Shown here: in pieces, positions 1-5,991 of the stretch
Position numbering within the stretch: position 1 is the stretch's first letter
Layout of the letters: each line of letters begins with the position of its first letter
Assembly (NCBI GenBank): GCA_947629845.1
Contig: CANRFD010000076.1
Span: 1-6,201, forward strand
Direction: 5' to 3'
Source: an uncultured Clostridia bacterium
Lineage (GTDB): Bacteria; Bacillota; Clostridia; Christensenellales; Borkfalkiaceae
DNA: 6,201 nt
The notes under the pieces: generated by a model
Database searches by the model: none
Seen by the model: the letters and a program-made list of their open reading frames with translations, nothing else
What the model was told of the DNA's origin: nothing
Program-made: the position numbers and the translations under genes

Positions 1-393
1 TGTATGTCCCTCGGCGGGAATGGTCGTGTGCTGTTCTTCCCCGCATTCGCACCGCAAAACGTCTTCCCCCGCCACCGTGCAAGTTGCGTCCGTGTGGGAA
101 TAGGGCAAAAAGGTGTGCTCCGTCGTCTTGGGAATGGTCTCATCGATATGGTCGCCGCACGAACAATATTTGCGCCGCGTGCCCGTCGCCGTATGCGTGG
201 CGGGCGTAATAACTTCCCAATTTCCGTAGGCATGAACATGAGGCGCAGGCGTGTTGCTCCCGCCGCCGCCTGTTTCCGTCTCGGTGGTATCGGAAGGCGT
301 TTGCGGAGTCTCTTCTCCGCACGCCGCGAGACCGAAGCAAAGGCAAAGCGCCACCGCAAGTGCCAAAAGTACGGTCAAAAATTTCTTTTTCAT
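1..393 (-). CDS. Cell-surface lipoprotein with His/Cys (CxCG) repeats, 3' end cut off by the window
   Basis: This is an open frame of 131 codons that starts with ATG at 393 and leaves the window at position 1 without a stop. The start is set by an AGGAG ribosome binding site at 404-400, six bases upstream. The N-terminus is a lipoprotein signal peptide: MKKK, a hydrophobic core, then lipobox L22-A-A-C25, so the mature protein should begin at lipid-modified Cys25. A low-complexity Thr/Glu/Gly/Ser linker (about 26-50) follows. Then come two copies of a 38-residue repeat with the pattern AT[H/C]T..G.....CxCG......IP (63-88 and 101-126). Copy 1 has His67 where copy 2 has Cys105; both keep the CxCG pair (C77/C79, C115/C117). 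Similar Cys/His repeats occur in surface proteins of uncultured Clostridia, but I know of no assigned function. The paired Cys could bind metal or form disulfides (inference). A structured leader with a terminator precedes the gene. Confidence 0.85.
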   Translation of the reverse strand, partial: MKKKFLTVLLALAVALCLCFGLAACGEETPQTPSDTTETETGGGGSNTPAPHVHAYGNWEVITPATHTATGTRRKYCSCGDHIDETIPKTTEHTFLPYSHTDATCTVAGEDVLRCECGEEQHTTIPAEGHT

Positions 394-413
394 GGGTTTC
401 TCCTTTTGCGGGC

Positions 414-446
414 AAAAAATAAGGACGCTCCACATAGGGAACGCCC
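414..446 (-). terminator. Intrinsic terminator in the leader of the lipoprotein gene (putative attenuator)
   Basis: On the minus-strand RNA, GGGCGUUCC (446-438) pairs with GGAGCGUCC (431-423). This gives nine consecutive pairs, two of them G-U, with a six-base loop (437-432). The U-tract UUAUUUUUU (422-414) follows directly. This is the standard form of a Rho-independent terminator. It ends only 10 bases before the AGGAG site at 404-400, so it lies upstream of the lipoprotein start, where a terminator makes sense mainly as an attenuator. A competing hairpin at 466-431 uses bases 440-431 and would abolish it. The alternative reading is a simple terminator for the YihY/BrkB transcript coming from the right, although it lies about 180 bases past that stop codon. 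Confidence 0.7.
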
Positions 447-466
447 GCATGGAGTATCCCAATGTG
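431..466 (-). promoter_or_regulatory. Candidate antiterminator hairpin, mutually exclusive with the leader terminator
   Basis: In the minus-strand RNA, CACAU-U-GGGA (466-457) can pair with UCCC-U-AUGUG (440-431). This makes nine pairs around one U-U mismatch, with a 16-base loop. It abuts the large hairpin at 575-467 with no base between them. It takes up bases 440-438 of the terminator's 5' arm, the terminator loop, and base 431 of its 3' arm, so both structures cannot form together. Two weaker alternatives also compete with the terminator: CUCCAU (454-449) with GUGGAG (433-428), and GCGGGC (448-443) with GCCCGC (413-408). The last would form right next to the ribosome binding site. The pairings are visible in the sequence; the switching role is inferred. 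Confidence 0.5.
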
Positions 467-575
467 TTGCGCCACAACTTTCCACGGTTTAGATATACGG
501 AAAAGAAGGATACACCCAGCCGTAGTTGTATCCATACATCTAAACCGATATACCATATATTCAGTTGTGGCGCAA
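467..575 (-). promoter_or_regulatory. 109-nt structured leader RNA element (three nested helices), unknown class
   Basis: The whole stretch folds on itself. Outer helix P1 is a perfect 13-bp inverted repeat (575-563 with 479-467, TTGCGCCACAACT). An asymmetric internal loop of 16 bases (562-547) against 6 bases (485-480) follows. P2 is 13 pairs including two G-U (546-534 with 498-486). A one-sided nine-base pyrimidine bulge, UUCUUUUCC (507-499), follows. P3 is seven pairs (533-527 with 514-508), capped by a 12-base loop (526-515). The predicted transcription start (about 573) falls at the foot of P1, so the structure would form the 5' end of the lipoprotein mRNA. I do not recognise a known riboswitch or T-box consensus in it. 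A short mobile palindrome (MITE) is the main alternative; no target-site duplication is seen at its edges. Confidence 0.6.
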
Positions 576-579
576 TTTC

Positions 580-608
580 AGTATACCACGCAGGCAAAAA
601 TTTTGCAA
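580..608 (-). promoter_or_regulatory. Sigma-A-like promoter for the lipoprotein leader
   Basis: On the minus strand, a -35 box TTGCAA (608-603) and a -10 box TATACT (585-580) are separated by exactly 17 bases, with AT-rich sequence on the upstream side. A start about seven bases beyond the -10 box would be near 573, two bases inside the perfect inverted repeat that begins at 575. The promoter lies between the YihY/BrkB stop codon and the leader, so the lipoprotein gene can be transcribed on its own. Confidence 0.65.
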
Positions 609-624
609 GATTTTTCGGAAACTT

Positions 625-1389
625 TTATAATTCCTTGTGTTCCTTCTTCTCCCCCATCCGCACGCGGCAAAAGACGGCGCCGGCGGTCAGGCAGATCATC
701 ATCCAATACAGCCAAATGAGAAACACCACAACGAGGGTCAGCGCGCCGTACAGCTGTTCTTTGTTCCCGAAATTCAAATAGATCGCAAACGCGCCCGAGG
801 CGACGAGCCAAGCGATGGCCGTCAGAAAGCTGCCGAGGGCGGTATCCGAAGGCCTGCACTTGTACGGGCAGAGGTAGGTATTCAAAATCCACGCGGCGAA
901 AAATCCCAAAAGGAGCGCCAAGAGGTACCACACGGGGTAGGAGATCCACGGCGGCAAAAATCGGGAAGCCACGCCCGCGACAAACAAAATGGCGCCCGCG
1001 GCGGCGAAAAACAGCATCACGCCCGCCGTATACAAAAGCGCGGCGAGGCGCACCTTCCAGCCGTGTTTTTGCCGCTTGTAATCGTAAATAATTTCCCCGC
1101 TGCGGCGGAGGTGGTAGAAAAATCCCGTGCTCGACCACAGCGTCGTCGCGAGGAACACAACGCTCGCGCCCGCCGTATTTTCCGCGGCGTTCTCCTTGAA
1201 AAAGACGAGAAGATCTTCCGCCCAATCGAACAGCCCCAGCCCCGAGAGCGAGGCGGCGTCGAGTGCGGACGTGCCGAAGAGCAGCGTCAGCCAGAACAAA
1301 AACGGCACGAGGGAGAGGATGAGAAAAAAGACGAGCGTGCCCGCGAGCGTCGTAAATTTATGGGCGACGAGCGTGCGGTAGCCGCCCAT
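625..1389 (-). CDS. YihY/BrkB-family (UPF0761) multi-pass inner-membrane protein
   Basis: The frame encodes about 254 residues with six hydrophobic segments, the usual size and topology of the YihY/virulence factor BrkB family. Two family hallmarks are visible. Near the N-terminus is the first membrane segment with LAGTLVFFLILSLVPF. At the C-terminus is the last segment GALTLVVVFLIWLYWMM followed by a small-residue stretch, then a charged tail (RMGEKKEHKEL). Between them are segments around ASVVFLATTLWSSTGFF, LLYTAGVMLFFAAAGAILFVAG, YPVWYLLALLLGFFAAWIL and LTAIAWLVASGAFAIYL. Members were once annotated as ribonuclease BN, now considered wrong; the true function is unclear. I chose ATG 1389 because GGAG (1400-1397) lies seven bases upstream. 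An in-frame GTG at 1431 adds 14 residues but has no ribosome binding site. The gene is separated from the peptidase gene by a strong terminator. Confidence 0.88.
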   Translation of the reverse strand: MGGYRTLVAHKFTTLAGTLVFFLILSLVPFLFWLTLLFGTSALDAASLSGLGLFDWAEDLLVFFKENAAENTAGASVVFLATTLWSSTGFFYHLRRSGEIIYDYKRQKHGWKVRLAALLYTAGVMLFFAAAGAILFVAGVASRFLPPWISYPVWYLLALLLGFFAAWILNTYLCPYKCRPSDTALGSFLTAIAWLVASGAFAIYLNFGNKEQLYGALTLVVVFLIWLYWMMICLTAGAVFCRVRMGEKKEHKEL

Positions 1390-1437
1390 TCCCCCTCTCC
1401 AGATTTTCGCCAATTTCTCTGCCGGCTTCACGACTGC

Positions 1438-1465
1438 AGTATGCGCAAAAAAAATTTTTGTGAAA
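1438..1465 (-). promoter_or_regulatory. Weak candidate promoter for the YihY/BrkB gene
   Basis: On the minus strand, TTTCAC (1465-1460) and CATACT (1443-1438) are 16 bases apart within AT-rich sequence (runs of A/T at 1447-1479). A start near 1431 would coincide with the GTG alternative start and leave a leader of about 42 bases before ATG 1389, which agrees with the ATG choice. Both boxes deviate from consensus, so this is tentative. Confidence 0.3.
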
Positions 1466-1517
1466 ACTTAAAAAAATTTGGCATACATCCCCCCACGGTT
1501 TTCTAAAAGTGCTATAC

Positions 1518-1530
1518 TTCATTATGAAGA
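1518..1530. promoter_or_regulatory. 13-bp palindrome, possible operator
   Basis: CTTCAT-T-ATGAAG is a perfect six-base inverted repeat around one base. It sits in the spacer upstream of the YihY/BrkB gene and touches a TATACT hexamer on the plus strand (1513-1518). It could be an operator half-site pair, but a palindrome this short in AT-rich sequence may arise by chance. No plus-strand gene starts here. Confidence 0.2.
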
Positions 1531-1564
1531 GAGCGTGAGCGGCACCCCGCGAGCGCGCGCCGAG

Positions 1565-1638
1565 AAAAAAAGCCCTCCGCACCCCCCTGTGCGGGAACCG
1601 CCGACGGCGGTTCCCGCACAGGGGGTGCGGAGGGCTTT
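1565..1638 (-). terminator. Very strong Rho-independent terminator of the M60 peptidase gene
   Basis: Bases 1638-1606 and 1602-1569 form a stem of 33 pairs interrupted only by one extra C (within the C-run 1582-1587), with a three-base loop (1603-1605). The stem begins 17 bases after the peptidase stop codon. On the minus strand it runs into seven T's (1571-1565), the U-tract of an intrinsic terminator. The plus-strand exit has only three T's (1636-1638), so termination should work mainly for the minus strand. The stem is several times longer than needed for termination, which hints at a repeat-derived palindrome or an mRNA 3'-end stabiliser. Confidence 0.93.
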
Positions 1639-1655
1639 CATGTCATTTTCAAAAA

Positions 1656-4600
1656 TTATTTTGCCCTCTTTTTGCGGTGATGCAGATATACGCCGATGGA
1701 GACGCCCGCCATGGCGGCAACGCCGGCCGCGGCGACGGAGACACACACGATGAGCACGAGGGACTGATTGGGAATGTCCTCGAACACCGCGTGGATATCC
1801 ACATCGCCCGTAAGGAACACCTCGTCGCCCGGCGCGCGCAGCGTGCTGTGCACCTGCCAACCCTTGAACACCTTGCCCTCGGGGGCTTCGGGCGCTTCGG
1901 GAAGCACGAACGGGTCGCCTTCGAGCACCGTCTGCTTCTTCGTGACCTCGCCGCCCACCGACACCGTCGCGTCGTACTCGTTGCGGAACACCGCCTCGGC
2001 GGAGATGTCCTCGGAAATAGCGACGGTCTCGCCCGCGGCGGCAAGCGTCCCGTTGACGCTCCAGCCGAGAAAGCGGCGCTTTTCCATCTTTTGCGAAAGT
2101 TCGGGCAGGACGACGGTGCTCCCCTCGCTGTAGAGGGTGCTGTCGCCGTACGCCGCGCCGTCTACGTAGAACGTGACGTAGAAGCTCGTCACCCCCTCCG
2201 CGTCGAGGTAGCTCCCCTCTGCAAAGTTCGAAAACTCCGTCACGCTCTCCCCGTTCAGTTTCCAGCCTTCAAATACGAAATCGGGAATTTCGGTCGGGGT
2301 GTTCGGGAAGGTCAGCCCGCCCTTTTCGAGGTAGAGCACGCCGCCGCCCGCCTCCTCCGCGCGGTTGCCCGCGACGGCGATCGCCGAGACCGCAACGGGA
2401 GCCGCGGAATTGATGTACAGCGCACCGCCCTGTTCGGCGTGATTGGTCTTGAATTTGATGGGCGTCTCGCCGTTGTTCCCGACGAAGCCCTTGCGCGCGT
2501 TGTTGCCCGCGGCGAAGTAGATGCCGCCGCCCTGCCGCGCACGGTTGGAGAGGAACGTCCCGCCCTTGAAGTCGGCATATCCGTCGGTGCAGAAGCCGCC
2601 GCCCTTCTCCGTGGCGATGTTGCGCTCTACGCGGGCGTCGTTGCAGTAGATCACGCCGCCCGAAAAATTGCAGACGGCTCCCCCGCTCCGCGCGGCGTTG
2701 GCGACGAACGCGCAGCCCTCGAAGGTCATGGTGCCCCGCTGGGAGACCGCTCCGCCGTCCTCGCTCGCCGTGTTGTTTTCAAAGCGCACGCCGGTGAGAA
2801 CGGACTTCGTAGAGGCGTTGTCCTCGCGGATGGCGCCGCCGTTTTTGGCGCGGTTGCCGAGAAAGACGGTGCCGTTCAGCGTCAGGGCGCCGCTTGCGAA
2901 GATGGCGCCGCCGTCGCCCGTTGAATAGTTGTTCTCCAAGATCACGCTGCCCTCGGAGACGAGCTCGCCGCCCTGCTCGACGCGGATGAGCGCCCCGTCC
3001 TGCGAAAATTTTCCGCCGTCGATGCGGAGGGCGTTCCGCTCCCCGTCGCCGCCTTGCAGCGTGAGTTTCGCGCCCGATTTTACGGTGAAGAGGCTGCCCG
3101 TCTCGCCGCGGAGCACGGCAAAGCTGCCCGCCAGCGTCACGCTCCTCTCCACGGTGACGGCGGAGGAGCGGGCCTCGGCGATGAGCTCGATGACGTCCCC
3201 TTCGGCGGCGGCCGCAAACGCCTCGGCGAGCGAAGGATACTTCGTCTCCCCGATCTTGCACACGTCGCCCTGCTCGGCGGCAGGCGAGACGGACGAGGAG
3301 AGCGCGGAGCAGTTGAGAAGGCGGTCGTAGGCGCGGACGGAATAGGAGGGGACGTAGCCCTTGGGGTATTCGTTCCTATCGGTGAAGGCGGCGCCCGCCG
3401 TAAAGCCGATGACGCGGCCGTTCTCCACGATCTCATACCCGAGGTGCGCTTCGTTGGTCTCCTCGGGCAGAATGACGGTATAGCCGCCTGCGGACGCGAA
3501 AACGTCGGCGACCGTCACCTTGTTCTCCTCGGTGTACATGCCCTTGCCGATGTCGCGCACATAGTTGTAGTCCCAATAGCCCATGTACCAGAACTTGAGC
3601 TGCGGCCTTACAAAGGCGCTCCCGGCGTACTGCATGAGCTTGGTGTAGGCGGCAGAGAGGGCGTCGGCATCGAACTGCGAGGCGGGCACCGTCTTGGCGT
3701 CCTCCCCCTCTCCCACCGTCTTGGTGTTGAAATAGAAGCCCCAGCGGTCGAAATAGTAGGTCAGATCTGTCTCGGCGGCGAGCGAACAGAGGTAGGCGTG
3801 CCGCTCCTCCTGCGTCAGGAGCTTCTTTTCCTCGTCCGTGACGCCCGCGGCGGCCATGTCCTCGTCCACATTGCGGTAGCGGTACAAGTTCTCCATCTTG
3901 CCCCAAAAGCCCGGATAGCGGCTCTCGATGAGCCACCAAAAGACGTACCCCGTACCGCAATAAGTGACGTAGGGTTTTTCCTGCGGCTCCCTGTCGGGCG
4001 CAAGTTCATTGCGGAAAACGTCGGCGTTGTAGCGCATCTCGGGATTTTTTTCGAGGTAGTTGCGGTTGTAGATCGCCCACATGTTGTTCGTCACCTCGGC
4101 CGTCGTGCGCCCCGCCGCGCCCATGTTGTTATCGAAGGCGTGCCCGAGTTCGTGTGGCATCGCCCAGCCGTACTGATGATAGTTGAGCAGCCAGAAATCG
4201 TCTCTGTAAGCCCCCATGCAGAAGCCGCAGAAGCCCCCCGCCGCATAGGCGAGCGCGCCCGCCCACGGCTGCGTAAGGCGCAAATTGTGCCGCAAATGGC
4301 GGTTGATCTCCGCATAGTAGGCGCCGCCCTCTTCAAACGAGACGCCGCCGAAGCCGAGGAGCTCTTCCATGAAGCCGTCCCAGCCCTCGCAACTCTCCTG
4401 CACGCTGTAATCTTTCGTGACGAACAGCTCGTACGCCGAGGAGACGACGGAGGTCGCGAGGACGTGGTCGGAAGCGATCTCCGCGACGTCCGCATACTGC
4501 TTGGGCGCTTCTTCCATCTTCTCTTTATAGCTCACGATGGCCTCTTCGAATTTTTCCGTGTCGCCGCCCTTGCGGAAGAGCGGATAGAACTCTCCCCCCT

Positions 4601-5819
4601 CGATGTAGACCTTCAGCTTATCGGACTGCTGCTCCGCCGTGTAGGGGTTTTCGAGGTAGACGGGGCCGCCCGGCGTGATGCCGTCCTCGGGCACCGCCGT
4701 GTAATTTTCCGTGATGAAGTTGGGCACGGTGAACACGTTTTTGCCGCGCGCCAAGCGGTAGCGGGCGAGCCACGACCGCCAATCGCCGAAGGACTGCGTA
4801 AAGATGATGTTGGGGAGCGGGTCGTTCTCCCCCGCCTCCACGTAGACCGTGAGCTTCGTCCCCGAGATCGCCGCGATGCCCGTCGGCTGGTAGTCGACGC
4901 CGAACGTGGACATCTTCAGCGTGTTCGCGCAGTAGGAGCGGATGTCGCCGTAGCGCGCGATCGCGTTGTCCCCCGCGATGCCCGTGCCGTACTCCCGCGC
5001 CGTATCCTTATGGAACGTCCCCTTTACGATGCTTTCCGCGCGGTCGAGGAGGGGCTCGATCGCCGCCTTATAGTTGAGACGGCCCGAAAAATCCGTACGC
5101 GCCTTGGTGATGAACGCCTCGTCGATGCCGTGTTCGAGCTGCGTTTCGGCGTAGTCGGAGAAGAGGTGCGCGAGCTTTTCGAGATTTTCGTCCTCGGGCG
5201 TCAGAAAGACGATCTCCTTGGCCGTCGCCACCCAGTTGTGCGCCTTGTTGACCTCGCGGAACACGAGCTTGAAGCGGCGGCAGGTCACTTCGCTGAATTT
5301 GAAAATGACGCGGTTCACGGTCGCGCTGCTGGTGCAGACGCCGAGGGTGGTGAAGTCGCCGCTCTCCGCTGCATATTGCAGCTCGAGCTGCGTGGGATAG
5401 CCGTGGGCGACGCGGGCGTCGGAGGCCTGATAGAGCACGCGGTCGATCTTCACATCCTGCGAGAACGTCACCGTCACCTCGTTGGTGAACTCCCCCTCTT
5501 CCTTCTTGTCGGTGCGGGTGTTCTGCTGCACGGACGTCCACTGCGTGCCGAAATCGCCGTCGAATGCCTTGGCGATCTCGCCGCCGCCGTTGTTGGTGTA
5601 GGTTATCGCCTCCGCGGGAATTTTGTAGAGCTCGAGAAGGTCGCCGTTGGAGGCAAACTTGCTCCCCGCCGTCTGTTCTTCGGCAGTAAATGAGCCCGAG
5701 GACGAGAACGCCGAGGCGCGCTCCCCGTGCAAAAGCAGCACGCCTGCGGCAAGGCAGACGCACGCGAAGAGAAAAATGACGGCCATGAGAATACGTTTAC
5801 GCAGGGAAATCCGTTGCAT
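1656..5819 (-). CDS. Secreted, membrane-anchored M60-family (enhancin-like, mucin-type) metallopeptidase with F5/8C, beta-helix and InlB-like modules
   Basis: The protein has 1387 residues. A signal peptide spans about 1-37 (RISLRKR, hydrophobic core, likely cut after A35-S-A37). An F5/8 type C, galactose-binding-like domain spans about 62-207 and a helical linker about 211-268. The M60 region spans about 275-790, with an N-terminal beta part (TGIAA, TVYVEAG) and the gluzincin motif H556-E557-L-G-H560, then E575 in AEVTNNMW. Residues 853-960 resemble the N-terminal cap of a pectate-lyase-like fold. Eight GGA[ILV]/FxxN beta-helix repeats follow (961-1165), then InlB-like repeats (about 1214-1278 and 1284-1348, perhaps a degenerate one before them). 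A transmembrane helix (1353-1378) ends in HHRKKRAK, with no LPXTG. M60 enzymes cut glycosylated proteins such as mucins; the F5/8C domain may bind their sugars. The ATG at 5819 has GGAGAGG (5833-5827) seven bases upstream. An in-frame ATG at 5849 lies inside the -10 box, so it and anything upstream cannot be the start. Confidence 0.93.
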   Translation of the reverse strand: MQRISLRKRILMAVIFLFACVCLAAGVLLLHGERASAFSSSGSFTAEEQTAGSKFASNGDLLELYKIPAEAITYTNNGGGEIAKAFDGDFGTQWTSVQQNTRTDKKEEGEFTNEVTVTFSQDVKIDRVLYQASDARVAHGYPTQLELQYAAESGDFTTLGVCTSSATVNRVIFKFSEVTCRRFKLVFREVNKAHNWVATAKEIVFLTPEDENLEKLAHLFSDYAETQLEHGIDEAFITKARTDFSGRLNYKAAIEPLLDRAESIVKGTFHKDTAREYGTGIAGDNAIARYGDIRSYCANTLKMSTFGVDYQPTGIAAISGTKLTVYVEAGENDPLPNIIFTQSFGDWRSWLARYRLARGKNVFTVPNFITENYTAVPEDGITPGGPVYLENPYTAEQQSDKLKVYIEGGEFYPLFRKGGDTEKFEEAIVSYKEKMEEAPKQYADVAEIASDHVLATSVVSSAYELFVTKDYSVQESCEGWDGFMEELLGFGGVSFEEGGAYYAEINRHLRHNLRLTQPWAGALAYAAGGFCGFCMGAYRDDFWLLNYHQYGWAMPHELGHAFDNNMGAAGRTTAEVTNNMWAIYNRNYLEKNPEMRYNADVFRNELAPDREPQEKPYVTYCGTGYVFWWLIESRYPGFWGKMENLYRYRNVDEDMAAAGVTDEEKKLLTQEERHAYLCSLAAETDLTYYFDRWGFYFNTKTVGEGEDAKTVPASQFDADALSAAYTKLMQYAGSAFVRPQLKFWYMGYWDYNYVRDIGKGMYTEENKVTVADVFASAGGYTVILPEETNEAHLGYEIVENGRVIGFTAGAAFTDRNEYPKGYVPSYSVRAYDRLLNCSALSSSVSPAAEQGDVCKIGETKYPSLAEAFAAAAEGDVIELIAEARSSAVTVERSVTLAGSFAVLRGETGSLFTVKSGAKLTLQGGDGERNALRIDGGKFSQDGALIRVEQGGELVSEGSVILENNYSTGDGGAIFASGALTLNGTVFLGNRAKNGGAIREDNASTKSVLTGVRFENNTASEDGGAVSQRGTMTFEGCAFVANAARSGGAVCNFSGGVIYCNDARVERNIATEKGGGFCTDGYADFKGGTFLSNRARQGGGIYFAAGNNARKGFVGNNGETPIKFKTNHAEQGGALYINSAAPVAVSAIAVAGNRAEEAGGGVLYLEKGGLTFPNTPTEIPDFVFEGWKLNGESVTEFSNFAEGSYLDAEGVTSFYVTFYVDGAAYGDSTLYSEGSTVVLPELSQKMEKRRFLGWSVNGTLAAAGETVAISEDISAEAVFRNEYDATVSVGGEVTKKQTVLEGDPFVLPEAPEAPEGKVFKGWQVHSTLRAPGDEVFLTGDVDIHAVFEDIPNQSLVLIVCVSVAAAGVAAMAGVSIGVYLHHRKKRAK

Positions 5820-5826
5820 GTTGCGA

Positions 5827-5833
5827 CCTCTCC
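5827..5833 (-). promoter_or_regulatory. Ribosome binding site that fixes the M60 peptidase start
   Basis: GGAGAGG on the minus strand lies seven bases before ATG 5819-5817. It selects this ATG over in-frame upstream ATGs (5849 and beyond, up to 6104) that lie in or above the promoter. Confidence 0.85.
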
Positions 5834-5847
5834 GAAAAAGTATAAAC

Positions 5848-5876
5848 ATTATACTATATCTTGTGGAAATTGGCAA
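5848..5876 (-). promoter_or_regulatory. Consensus-like sigma-A promoter of the M60 peptidase gene
   Basis: On the minus strand, TTGCCA (5876-5871) and a perfect TATAAT (5853-5848) are separated by exactly 17 bases. The predicted start near 5841 gives a leader of about 22 bases containing the GGAGAGG site and little else. No operator is obvious, so the promoter looks strong and simple. Confidence 0.85.
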
Positions 5877-5991
5877 GCGTGGCAAACAAATTTTTGCGCG
5901 CATGGGGTGAGTTTTTTTGCGGAAAAAGGCGAAGGACGCGGTAAACGGGCGCGGGGCGGGAGGACGGGATTTACCGTGGCGAAACATAAAT
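5877..5991. other. Non-coding spacer between the peptidase promoter and the upstream repeats
   Basis: No gene is supported here. It holds a T-run (5911-5917), a GC-rich block (5946-5969), and a seven-base inverted repeat CGGTAAA (5939-5945) / TTTACCG (5970-5976) with a 24-base loop. The inverted repeat is not followed by a T-run on either strand, so it is not a convincing terminator. Confidence 0.4.

Noticed and set aside
467..575. MITE insertion as the explanation for the 109-nt palindrome
   Set aside because: The flanks (AATGTG and TTTCAG) show no target-site duplication, and the element lines up with a promoter and an RBS-proximal terminator. Kept as the main alternative, since a copy-number search was not possible.
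394..575. Known riboswitch or T-box leader
   Set aside because: I looked for T-box (GGGUGGNACC-like), TPP, SAM, glycine, purine, fluoride, cyclic-di-GMP and yybP-type core motifs by eye and saw none. A covariance search is needed to be certain.
251..781. Plus-strand open frame across the leader region
   Set aside because: It spans the end of one gene, the hairpin region and part of another on the opposite strand. The translation shows no family pattern and no ribosome binding site was seen.
637..1506. Plus-strand open frame opposite the YihY/BrkB gene
   Set aside because: Highly charged, low-complexity translation with no membrane or domain pattern, fully opposite a well-recognised membrane protein gene.
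3054..5693. Long open frame (879 codons) on the plus strand
   Set aside because: It is antisense to the M60 peptidase gene. Its Arg/Gly/Val/Glu-rich composition is what GC-rich codons produce when read on the opposite strand, and no domain or ribosome binding site is recognisable.
5939..5976. CGGTAAA/TTTACCG inverted repeat as a terminator
   Set aside because: Seven pairs around a 24-base GC-rich loop with no T-run after either arm; likely chance.
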